The translations under genes were made by a program, and so were the position numbers. The notes beneath the pieces were generated by a model, which was not told the DNA's origin, did no database searches, and was given only the letters and a program-made list of their open reading frames with translations. Of a stretch of DNA of 64,000 nucleotides, positions 25,385 to 34,822 are shown one piece after another (position 1 is the first letter of the stretch; each line of letters opens with the position of its first letter). This DNA comes from Paragordius varius (Eukaryota > Nematomorpha), in assembly GCA_964247055.1 (NCBI GenBank), contig OZ176058.1:2418001-2482000 (forward strand), read 5' to 3'.

Positions 25385-27808
25385 CTAAAAATATATATAT
25401 ATATATATAATTTCATTGAAAAATAAAACGAGAAAACTTTATGTTATGAATTTCAATTATATAAACGAATACATACTGCAAAGATCATTTTTATTGTCTA
25501 ACAATTAAAAGGTGAAATTAGGAAACCAATTATTATATTATCCTTTGCTGAATATGTTATCTATATATCTGCAAAAATTAAACTATGTGTAAAAATTTTC
25601 AATTTTTTTCTACAAGTCAATACACATTAGTATTGGAAACTATACCGAGAAACTGTAAAAATCTTAAATACTAATATTCAGGCAATCATTCTTTTTTAAA
25701 ACATGATTTTTGTCATATAAATTATTGGAGTACAATTGTACAATAAGTAATTTATTATGTAAACAGTTTTATACATCTCTATTTGTAAACTTTGCAATTT
25801 AAAAGAATAATTTATATTTAAAAGACATTATCAAGATTTAAGTCTTTTTGGGGAACATTATTTGTGTTTAAATGTTTACGAATCAAAAACAACAACATTT
25901 TTTTCAAGCATAACCAACTGAAAAAAGTGTTGGGTTTATTTAAAAAATGTTGCTTTAAACTGAAATCCGATAGATATTACATACATATGAATCAAAAGAA
26001 GCAACATTTTTTCAGGATACCCAAACATTTTTCAAGCAAAGACAACTGCTGAAAAATGTTACTTTAACTTGTAAAATGTTGCTTTTAACTAAAAAATCGG
26101 ATAGATATTGATTACATACCATGAGCCAAAAAAGCAACATTTTTATGCAAAGACAACTGCTGAAAAGTGTTGAGTTTACTAGTAAAATGTTGCTTTTGAC
26201 TGATAATCCGATAGATATTGATACATATATACCATTTTCAAGCAAGCGCAACATATTTTCAGGTATACTCCAAAATTATACGCAATAACATTTACAAGCA
26301 AAGATAACTAAAAAAAAGTTGCGTTCACTTGTAAAATGTTACTTTTGACTGATAATCGGATAGATATTGATACATATATACCATTTTCGAGCAAACGCAA
26401 CATTTTTCAAGCTACTCCAACATTTTTCAAGCATAACCAACTGAAAAAAGTTGCGTTTACTTGAAAAATGTTGCTTTTGACTGATAATCGGATAGATATT
26501 GATACCACCATGATTCTAAAGAAACAACATTTTTTCAGGCTACCCAACATTTTTCAAGCAAAGACAACTGCTAAAAAAAGTTGCGTTTACTTGTAAAATG
26601 TTGCTTTTAACTAAAAAATCGGATAGATATTGATACATACATACCATGAGTCAAAAGAAGCAAAATTTTTCAGGCTACCCCAACAATTTTCAAGCATAGC
26701 TGAAAAAATGTTGCGTTTAAAGTTGCTTTTAACTGAAAAATCGGATAGATATTGATAAATACATACCATTTTCAAGCAAGCGCAACATTTTTTCAGGTAT
26801 ACTCCAACATTTTTAGCAAACGCAACATTTTTCAAGCATAATCAACTAAAAAAAGTTGCGTTTACTTGTAAAATGTTGCTTTTGACTGAAAAATAGTATA
26901 GAATTTGAAACATACATACCATATTTGATTATTGCCGTATAATTACCAGCGGGTAAACCGTCAGCAAATAATTGTCCATAGCTGCTTTGAGATGGAGGAA
27001 CGCCTGAAACCATACTATGATGGTGGTGATCTACACGTCTATAAAGCTTGCGAAAGGTGGGAAATGCACTAGTTCTCATCCACACCATTAAATCTTGGTT
27101 TTGGAAACCGTTGAGTGTCGGATTTTGTACATCTAACTCATACACTGGTCTAGGCCAATTTATGGGTTTAGCTGTCCCGAAGAAGGCTGGAAAAGAAAAT
27201 ATACCATTTACAGTTCAAAATCACCCTCGAACAATTTAAGTGCATTTTAAATTTAAAATATGTGTTTTCGGGATAAAAAAACTCATCGTTAATGTGAAAT
27301 ATATCTGTATTAGCATATTTTATTATTTTTAGACAGTATTAAAATTTTAAATGATCTTTCGGTTTTTGTAAAATAAATTAAAAATAGAGAAAATTTTTAA
27401 TCTTCAAAAAACAAATAATTTATTTTTTAGTTAAATTTGAATTTACGGGTGAATTTAAACTGTAAATGGTATATATATATATATATATATCATACTTTGC
27501 AATTTAAAAATAAATTAATTATATTAAAAATCTAAATTTTGTGTAATTCTAATTTTTACAATTTGTCAATTTAAATTTTTACCATATTTATATATTTTCT
27601 TCTTCAGTATTATGTTAATTTTACATAAAATTTTAGTTTTTTTAAAAATATAAAAAATATACGAAATTTTTATTTTTCAAATAAGTAAATTCGAATTTAA
27701 GGGTAAATTTGACTGTATTTATATATATATATATATATATTATATTCATACTTTGCAATTTAAATATTGCGTAAGATATTCAAAAATCTAAATTTAAATG
27801 TTTAATTC

Positions 27809-27844
<36 letters not shown>

Positions 27845-30800
27845 CTTGTTTTAGGGAATATCCTTTGGGATTTTTAAATTTTATTTTAACATCCGTTCTC
27901 CATGCTATTCCCTTTTGAAGCAAATTAACGCGTATACTTGATTCAGGACTTTTTCGATAATACAATTCTATGGTATCTAACGTAATATATTAGACAAAAA
28001 AATTTTTTGTAGCAAATTTTTCATGCAAACGAAACATTTTTTCAATTGACTTTGCTTGAAAAATGTTGCATTTGCATAAAAAATGTTGATTCATGGTATA
28101 ATATAAATTACATGGTCTTTTAAATTACCGAAATAAATTAAACAGCAAATGTACCATTTTTAGGTCTTTAGGAGGGGCTATTGTTAAAATTCCTTATTTT
28201 AAATCTTATGAAAGTGGAACTATGGATAATATAAATACCGTTTGAAATTTCAAATATTTGAAGCTATTTATTAGATTAACATTAAAAATTTAAATTGATT
28301 AGAAAATTAAAAGACAATTTATTTAGAAAAAAAATGCGGTATTTTTTTTGGTTTTTCAAAACCTAAATAATTAAAATTGTGAAATATTTATATAAAGTAG
28401 TTACCATTTTTAACGCTAAACGATAGGTTATGATAATAAAATCAAGGATAAAATAATATTTTATTGTCTTTATATTTTTCAATTTTAATGTAGAAAAAAA
28501 TAATTAAACGAAAACAAAAACTAATATTCTTTATTTTATGCAGAAGACAACTAAGATACGGAAAATAGAAACAATTGGAAAACAAAAAAAATAAAAACTT
28601 CTTTATTTTCAGTTACCGTCAATTTTAAAGATTAACTGGTTTTATGATATATATGTATATATACCATTTACAGTTCAAATTCACCCTTGAACAATTCAAA
28701 TTCACCCTTGAACAATTCAAATTCACCCTTGAACAATTCAAATTCACCCCTGAACAATTCAAATTCACATTTGAACAATTCAAATTCACCCTAAAAATAA
28801 ATTATCTATTTTCGAACTAATATAACTAACTCATTATTAATATGAAATATATGTTTATGTTATAGTTTATAATTTTTTCAGTATTATTTTAATTTAAAAC
28901 AAAATTTTTATTTTTTTAAAAATATATAAAAATATTGGTAATTTTTGATCTTAAAAAACTTATATTTTATTTAAGGGTGAATTTGAATTGTTCGAGGGTG
29001 AATTTGAATTGTTCAAGGGTGAATTTGAATTGTTCACGGGTGAATTTGAACTGTAAATGGTATATATATATATAGAGAGAGAGAGAAAGAAAGTAAAAAT
29101 TGGAATTATACGGACAAAACGCAATAATATAATGACAAATTTTGTTCTCAAAAAGACAACCATACTTTTTAATACCTTAATTTTTTTGTTATGAAAAAAA
29201 TCAATTACCAGTGTAAAATATATAAATGATTGTGTTACCATACATCGTTAGTTCCTACTTTGCACAATAAACAATGATTTATGATTTAAAAAAATTATAA
29301 AGATTTAAATAGTATGGATGGTGATTGTATCATAGAAAAAAATGTTATTGTCTTTATATTTTACATGTTTTGCCCGTTTCAAACTGTATCCTTTATTTTA
29401 TCAAAAATTTATTTCTTTCGTTAAATGGGTATAAATAATTGGTAAAAATTGGAATAAACAAGAGCTCTATGGTATTAACAATATCTATCATATTCATCAA
29501 AAAAGTATAAAAATTACCATAGAGCTCTCATGTTTTTTCCATTCTTTCCCAAATATTTATGTTTATACCCCCATTTTTAACGAAAAAAAAACAAAATAAA
29601 TTTTGGATAAAATAAAGGATAATGACCGATATATCTAAAAAAGTATAAGAATTACCATAGAGCTCTCTTGTTTTTTCCATTCTTTACCAAATTTATATTT
29701 ATTTCCCCATTTTCAACGAAAAAAATAAAACAAATTTTTGATAAAATAAATGAAACATGACTGTATACCATAGAGCTCTATTATTTTTTCCATTCTTTAC
29801 CATATATTTATATTTATACCCCCATTTTTAACGAAAAAAAAATTATAAATTTTTGATAAAATAAAGAATACATGACTGTAATACCATAGAGATTTATTGT
29901 TTTTTCCATTCTTTACCAAATTTTTATATTTATACCCCCATTTATAACGAAAAAAAAATAAAATAAATTTTTGATAAAATAAAGGATACATGACTGTAAT
30001 ATCATAGAGCTCTATTGTTTATTCCATTCTTTACCAAATATTATTCATACCCCTATTTTTAACGTGAAAAAAAAACAAAATAAATTTTTGATAAAATAAA
30101 GGATACATGACTGATATATACAAAAAAGTATAGGAATTACCATAGAGCTCTCTTGTTTTTTTCCATTCTTTCCCAAATATTTATGTTTATACCCCCATTT
30201 TTAACGAAAAAAACAAAACAAAATAAATTTTGGATAAAATAAAGGATACATGACTTATATAAAAAAATATAAGAATTACCATAAAGCTCTATTGTTTTTT
30301 CCAATCTCTACCAATATTTATACCATAAAATAATAATTTAAATTCTCGTAAACAATTTATTAAATTCAAACTATATCCAAAATTTTCGATACATGAAAGT
30401 ATCTTTTTCAATGGATTAACTAAAACAAAAGAAAAAAATAATAAAATCTATTAAAACAAATTTGAAAATTATGATAACAAAAAAATACCCCCATTTTTAA
30501 CGAAAAAAACAAAATAAATTTTTGATTTTTCATACGCGCATACCATTAAATAAGCTATTAGCAATTGCTCCACAAGGGGCAATAGGCACACTTCCATTCA
30601 CATAAGCAAACGGTTCACAATCCACAAATTCGAGCGGGCCGCCACCTTTGGGATGTCCTTGCAGCTGTTTATCATCGCGACTTTTAACATATCGTCGATG
30701 GTTTTGGTAAAAATTGGTTAGTCCATAGTAAATGTATACATCAGACTATAGATATATGATGAATAAACCATTTAATTACATTTTAAATTCACCCTTCGAA

Positions 30801-33800
30801 AAATTAGAATTACCCTTTGAACAATTCAAATTAAGCTTAAAAAAGGTAAATTCAGAATATGTAACGTCGATGGTTTTGGTAGAAATTGGTAAGTCCGTAG
30901 TAAATGTATACATCAGACTATAGATATGATGAATAAACCATTTACATTTCAAATTCACCCTTTAATAAAATTCACCCTTCGAATTATTTATAAATTTACC
31001 CTTGAACAATTCAAATTAACCTTAAAATAAATTATGTGTTTTCGAGCTAATATAACTCATCAATACTATGAAATATTTCTTTATAGCTAATTTATTATTT
31101 TCAGTATTATGATAATTATAAATGAAATATTTTTTTTTATTATTAACATATAGGTTATTAGTAAAAAACATAATTTTTTCAGGGTAAATTTGAATTGTTT
31201 AATAATGATTTCGAACTATATTATGAGTGTTTGTGTGGTAATAAATTCGGATGAAAGTTAAATAAATTTAATTTGTGTAATATAAAATATTCATAGTTAT
31301 GATGCCATATTAAAAAATTGAGCATCAATTCAAATTCACCCTTGAACAATTTAAATTCACCCTCAAATAAAAATGTTTTTAATTTTAAAAATTACCTATA
31401 TTGTATATTATTAAAAAATAAAAACTTTCTTTTAAATTAAAATAATACTGAAAAAATAACAAACTATGCCATAAAGATGTAATATTAAAAATTAGTGGGA
31501 AAACACATAATTTATTTTTAGGGTGAATATGAACTGTAAATAGTATATAGGCAGACGACCAATAAAATTAAAAGTTGTTCATGCACAAAGCTTTTTTTTT
31601 ACAATTGTTATATTTTAAACAGACACGGTATACATATATAACTATCCAATATTTTTAAAATCAAGGCTAAAGTTAAAAACAAAATTAAAAGTCCCCTTCC
31701 TACCTTAAAATGTTGTTTGAGCGTGAAACTGACTTTACAGAGGCATGCCCCAAATTGACCAGTTAATGTTTTTAACATATCACTACACCGTTTTCCATTC
31801 AAGGCATAGCAAAATAAATAAATTTGAACTATGAAAAAATTTTTGTAGTGTAAACAGACGACTATAAAAGTTCATTTCTCTAATATGATAGTCAAAGACA
31901 TGCAAAGCTTTTTGTACTAATTGTTATATTTCAAGCGGTTACAGACACGGTATACATATTTAACTCTCCAATATCTTTAAACTCAAGGTTAAAGTTGACA
32001 AAAAAGTCCTTCCTACCTTAAAATGTTCTTTGAGCGTGAAACTGATTTTACAAAGGTAATAGAGTCATAGAGTTTTAACTGATAGCTACACCGTTCGCCA
32101 TTCAAGACATAGCAAAACAAATAAATTTGAACTATACAAATTTTTTTGTAGTTTAAACAGACGACAATAAATAAAATTAAAAGTTTATTTCTCTAATATT
32201 ATAATCTGACACATGCAAAGCTTTTTTTTACTAATTGTTATATTTCTAGCGGTAACAGACACGGTATACATACCTAACTATCCAATCTCTTTAAACCCAA
32301 GGTTAAAGTTACAAAAATTTAAAAGTCCCCTTCCTACCTTAAAATGTTCTTTGAGCGTGAAACTGACTTTACAGTGTCATGCCCCAAATTGGGCAGTTAG
32401 AGTTTTTAACATATCACTACACCGTTCACCATTCAAGGCATGGTAAAACAAATAAATTTTAACTATACAAAAATTTTGTAGTGTAAGCAGACGAAAATAA
32501 AAGTTCATTTCTCTAATATGATAGTCTGACACATGGAAAGCTTTTTTAGTTATATAAGCAGTAACAGACACGGTATACTACCCAATATCTTTAAACTCAA
32601 GGTTGAATTTAAAAACGCTAACCAAAAATTCCTACCTTAAAATGTTCTTTGAGCGTGAAACTGACTTTACAGTGGCATGCCCCAAATTGGGCAGTTAGTG
32701 TTTTTAACATTTCACTACACCGTTCACCATTCAAGTCATAGCAAAATATATAATTTGAACTATATAAAATTTTTTGTAGTGTAAACAGACGACAATAAAT
32801 AAAATTAAAAGTTCATTTCTCTAATATGATAGTCACACACATGTAAAGCTTTTTTTTACTAATTGTTATATTTCAAGCGGTTACAGACACGGTATACATA
32901 TATAACTATCCAATCTCTTTAAATTATATGCTGAATAAAATGTCATTTAAAATCCTACCTTAAAATGTTTGAGCGTGAAACTGACTTTACAATGACATGC
33001 CCCAAATTGGGCAGTTAGTGTTTTTAACATATCACTACACCGTTCTCCATTCAAGGCATAGCAAAACAAATAAATTTGAACTATACAAATTGTAGTGTAA
33101 ACAGACAACAAAAGTTTAAAGTTCATTTCTCTAATATAATAGTCTGACACATGTAAAGCTTTTTTTTACTAATTGTTATTTTCAAGCGGTAACAGACACG
33201 GTATACATATATAACTCTCCAATCTCTTTAAACTCAAGGTTGAATTTAAAAACGCTAACCAAAATTGCTACCTTAAAATGTTCTTTGAGTGTGAAACTGA
33301 CTTTACAGTGGCATGCCCCAAATTGGGCAGTTAGTGTTTTTAACATATCACTACACCATTTTCCATTCAAGGCATATCAAAATAAATAAATTTGAACTAT
33401 GAAAAAATTTTTTGTAGTGTAAACAGACGACAATAAATAAAATTAAAAGTTCGTTTCTCTAATATGATAGTCAGACACATGCAAAGCTTTTTTACTAGAT
33501 GTTATATTTCAAGCGGTAACAGACACGGTATACATATATAACTCTCCAATATCTTTAAACTCAAGGTTAAAGTTGACAAAAAAGTCCTTCCTACCTTAAA
33601 ATGTTCTTTGAGCGTGAAACTGATTTTACAAAGGTAATAGGGTCATAGAGTTTTAACTGATAGCTACACCGTTCGCCATTCAAGGCATAGCAAAACAAAT
33701 AAATTTAAACTATACAAATTTTTTTGTAGTTTAAACAGACGACAATAAATAAAATTAAAAGTTTATTTCTTTAATATGATAGTCACACACCTGTAAAGCT

Positions 33801-34822
33801 TTTTTTTTACTAATTGTTATATTTCAAGCGGTAACAGACACGGTATACAAATATATAACTATGCAATCTTTTTAAACCAAAGGTTAAAGTTAAAAACGCT
33901 AACCAAAAATTCCTACCTTAAACTGTTCTTTAAGGGTGAAACTGACTTTACAATGGCATGCCGCAAATTGGGCAGTTAGTGTTTTTAACATATCACTACA
34001 CCGTTCTCCATTTAGGGCATAACAAAATAAATTTGAACTATACAAAATTTTTGTAGTGTAAGCAGACGTCAATAAATATAATTAAAAGTTTATTTCTCTA
34101 ATATTATAATCTGACACATGCAAAGCTTTTTTTTACTAATTGTTATATTTCTAGCGGTAACAGACACGGTATACATACCTAACTATCCAATCTCTTTAAA
34201 CCCAAGGTTAAAGTTACAAAAATTTAAAAGTCCCCTTCCTACCTTAAAATGTTCTTTGAGCGTGAAACTGACTTTACAGTGTCATGCCCCAAATTGGGCA
34301 GTTAGAGTTTTTAACATATCACTACACCACCATTCAAGGCATGGTAAAACAAATAAATTTTAACTATACAAAAATTTTGTAGTGTAAGCAGACGAAAATA
34401 AAAGTTCATTTCTCTAATATGATAGTCTGACACATGCAAAGTTTTTTTTACTAATTGTTATATTTTAAGCGGTAACAGACACGGTATACATATATAACTA
34501 TCCAATCTCTTTAAACTCAAGGTTAAAGTTAACAAAAAAGTTTTTCCTACCTTAAAATGTTCTTTGAGTGTGAAACTGACTTTACAGTGGCATGCCCCAA
34601 ATTGGGCAGTTAGAGTTTTTAACATATTACTACACCGTTCTCCATTCAGAGCCCGACAATGCGTATATTCAATAATGTGTTCATTAACCCGGTTAGACGT
34701 GATAAGTAGGCCAATTCCTATGGGGACAAACAGACATCCAATGACAAAAAATGAGGGTAGGACACTATTGGCCGTAAGAATAGGTTGCCAAGCTGGTAAT
34801 CGCTGTTGCTTAAAATCGGAAT
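25173..34822 (-). CDS. TMEM30A: CDC50/TMEM30 family P4-ATPase flippase subunit, five exons (initiator exon not found)
   Basis: This is the chaperone and beta subunit of P4-type ATPases. In the known family it escorts the flippase out of the ER and is needed for transport of phosphatidylserine and phosphatidylethanolamine to the cytosolic leaflet. Five exons on the minus strand (34822-34551, 30745-30544, 27976-27845, 27186-26920, 25384-25173) join in consistent phases (0, 1, 1, 1). They give about 361 codons, close to human TMEM30A although the start codon is missing. Hallmarks in order: [14 protein letters not shown]; first membrane helix [20 protein letters not shown]; four-cysteine loop; [18 protein letters not shown]...[58 protein letters not shown] with the second helix after it. 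Large introns carry tandem arrays built from exon edges and splice donors. An upstream exon must supply the start codon and the first base of the codon split at 34822. It was not identified between 34.8 and 36.4 kb. Confidence 0.95.
25850..26919 (-). repeat. Tandem ~120-bp array carrying copies of exon D's splice donor
   Basis: About seven units share CGGATAGATATTGATACATA, a TACCATGAGTCAAAAGAAGC-like stretch, CAACATTTTTCAAGCAAAGA and a TTGTAAAATGTTGCTTTTGA block. The unit nearest the gene runs into the real exon D boundary (ACATACATACCATATTTGAT). On the minus strand each unit thus repeats a GGTATGTAT donor followed by the start of the intron. The units also contain an imperfect palindrome built on AACATTTTTCAAG / CTTGAAAAATGTT. 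The short minus-strand frames here are repeat by-products. Confidence 0.8.
26920..27186 (-). CDS. TMEM30A: CDC50/TMEM30 exon D
   Basis: Acceptor TTTTCTTTTCCAG, donor GTATGTATG, entry and exit phase 1. It reads [19 protein letters not shown], then [37 protein letters not shown] and [14 protein letters not shown]. The [16 protein letters not shown] block is a family signature. The stretch after it ([20 protein letters not shown]) is longer and more polar than in human TMEM30A. Confidence 0.95.
27201..27472. mobile_element. Fold-back element directly upstream of the exon D acceptor
   Basis: Ends ATACCATTTACAGTTCAAAA and AAACTGTAAATGGTATATA, with single CACCC-type units and the usual core. In the direction of transcription its last base lies only 14 bases before exon D, whose pyrimidine tract TTTTCTTTTCCAG follows immediately, so the branch point must lie inside the element. 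Confidence 0.8.
27473..27840. repeat. (TA)n runs and tandem fold-back element remnant
   Basis: (TA)n tracts at 27471-27490, 27720-27741 and 27812-27840 alternate with a repeated segment: CATACTTTGCAATTTAAA occurs at about 27491 and 27750. A right end of the fold-back family (AAGGGTAAATTTGACTGTA) lies before the second tract. It reads as tandem duplication of the 3' part of the fold-back element plus its microsatellite. Confidence 0.6.
27845..27976 (-). CDS. TMEM30A: CDC50/TMEM30 exon C
   Basis: Acceptor GTTAG, donor GTTTTA (weak), entry and exit both phase 1. It reads [18 protein letters not shown], then [20 protein letters not shown], matching the KGIAWWTDKNVKFRNP signature of the family. 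It is closely bracketed by (TA)n tracts downstream (27812-27840). Confidence 0.93.
28000..28660. other. CDC50 intron B-C, no element fully resolved
   Basis: It contains one divergent relative of the 25.9-26.9 kb array (28015-28095, with AACATTTTTTCAATTG and CTTGAAAAATGTTGCATTTG arranged as an imperfect palindrome). The rest is plain AT-rich intron. Confidence 0.5.
28661..29062. mobile_element. Fold-back element with CACCC minisatellite ends, best copy
   Basis: The left arm begins ATACCATTTACAGTTCAAAT and continues as about six units of TTCAAATTCACCCTTGAACAA type to about 28793. The right arm (28972-29062) has four complementary units, GGGTGAATTTGAATTGTTC, and ends AACTGTAAATGGTATAT. The core is AT-rich. 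(TA)n sequence lies on both sides. The same core and ends recur at 27201-27472, 30936-31547, 35168-35376, 50063-50299, 60797-61009 and 63160-63945. Confidence 0.85.
29091..29389. mobile_element. TA-flanked MITE in CDC50 intron B-C
   Basis: Left arm AAATTGGAATTATACGGACA, inner ACAACCATACTTTTTAATAC, and right arm TTGTCTTTATATTTTACATG plus TTTTGCCCG. Same family as 59665-59925. It abuts the right end of a fold-back element and a short (GA)n run. Confidence 0.65.
29420..30543 (-). repeat. Tandem ~120-bp array carrying a copy of exon B's donor region
   Basis: About seven units share ACCATAGAGCTCTATTG, TTTTTTCCATTCTTTACCAA, a TACCCCCATTTTTAACGAAA block and GATAAAATAAAGGATACATG. The last unit merges into the real exon B boundary (CCCCCATTTTTAACGAAAAA ... 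GCATACCATT). Each unit therefore repeats the intron start and an ATGGTAT donor-like site. Similarity to exon B coding bases is weak (AGCT...ATT...CC only), so exon-derived content here is tentative, unlike in the exon A array. A GAGCTC palindrome occurs in most units. Confidence 0.65.
30544..30745 (-). CDS. TMEM30A: CDC50/TMEM30 exon B: ectodomain core
   Basis: Acceptor CTATAG, donor GTATGC, entry phase 0 and exit phase 1. It reads [18 protein letters not shown], then [28 protein letters not shown] and GAIANSLFN. The two cysteines are 13 residues apart, as in the human disulphide pair. [14 protein letters not shown] is the most conserved ectodomain signature of the family. Confidence 0.95.
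30862..30946 (-). repeat. Extra copy of the 5' edge of CDC50 exon B
   Basis: This stretch repeats 30686-30770, the first ~58 coding bases of exon B plus its acceptor and a little upstream intron, with few changes (for example the shared block GTAAATGTATACATCAGACT). Both copies are followed by the same fold-back element end (AATAAACCATTTA), so the element was already beside the exon when the edge was duplicated. It lies upstream of exon B in the sense of transcription. It has an AG but no obvious donor, so I treat it as an intronic remnant. Confidence 0.8.
30936..31547. mobile_element. Fold-back element, CACCC type, in CDC50 intron A-B
   Basis: The left end ACCATTTACATTTCAAATTC followed by ACCC-type minisatellite units, and the right end GGGTGAATATGAACTGTAAA next to TAGTATAT, are inverted. 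The family core (TTATGTGTTTTCGAGCTAATA) is at about 31025. The segment is longer than the usual ~220-400 bp and contains a second inner set of CACCC units at 31330-31365, so it may be two nested or tandem copies. Confidence 0.6.
31548..34550 (-). repeat. Tandem array of about nine copies of exon A's 3' edge plus donor (~318-bp unit)
   Basis: Ten regularly spaced units count the real exon. A shared block containing ACACGGTATAC recurs at about 31625, 31945, 32259, 32565, 32887, 33196, 33525, 33838, 34166 and 34482 (spacing 306-329 bp). On the minus strand each unit contains the last ~90 bp of exon A, encoding [17 protein letters not shown] and then [14 protein letters not shown], followed by a GTAGGA-like donor and intron sequence. 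Six of the nine extra copies keep that frame open. Two (near 32340 and 34242) share the same TGA, and two (near 32030 and 33610) are similarly scrambled, which shows duplication of multi-unit blocks. The only pyrimidine-flanked acceptor I see inside a unit (TTTTTGTATAG) would enter in phase 1 and exit in phase 0, so adding such a copy after exon A would shift the frame. Confidence 0.9.
34551..34822 (-). CDS. TMEM30A: CDC50/TMEM30 exon A: N-terminal motif, first membrane helix, four-Cys loop
   Basis: It follows an AG at 34823-34824 and ends AAG before the donor GTAGGA, with phase 0 at the exit and two bases of a split codon at entry. It reads [18 protein letters not shown], then a hydrophobic helix, [15 protein letters not shown] and on to [10 protein letters not shown]. 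The four cysteines line up with the disulphide-bonded cysteines of the TMEM30A ectodomain, but the first two are spaced C-x7-C rather than the human C-x2-C, so the loop is longer. The 3' third of this exon and its donor are the parent of the intron array at 31548-34550. Confidence 0.95.

Noticed and set aside
32213-34363. Plus-strand open frames beginning [16 protein letters not shown] (32213-32446 and 34118-34363) that look like a signal peptide
   Set aside because: They lie antisense to the CDC50 exon A echo array, are near-identical only because the array units are duplicated, and occur in no consistent gene context.
31548-34550. The exon A copies as true additional coding exons of CDC50
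   Set aside because: There is no consistent acceptor in the right phase and some copies have a stop or are scrambled. Inclusion after exon A would shift the frame. I keep them as repeats pending RNA evidence.
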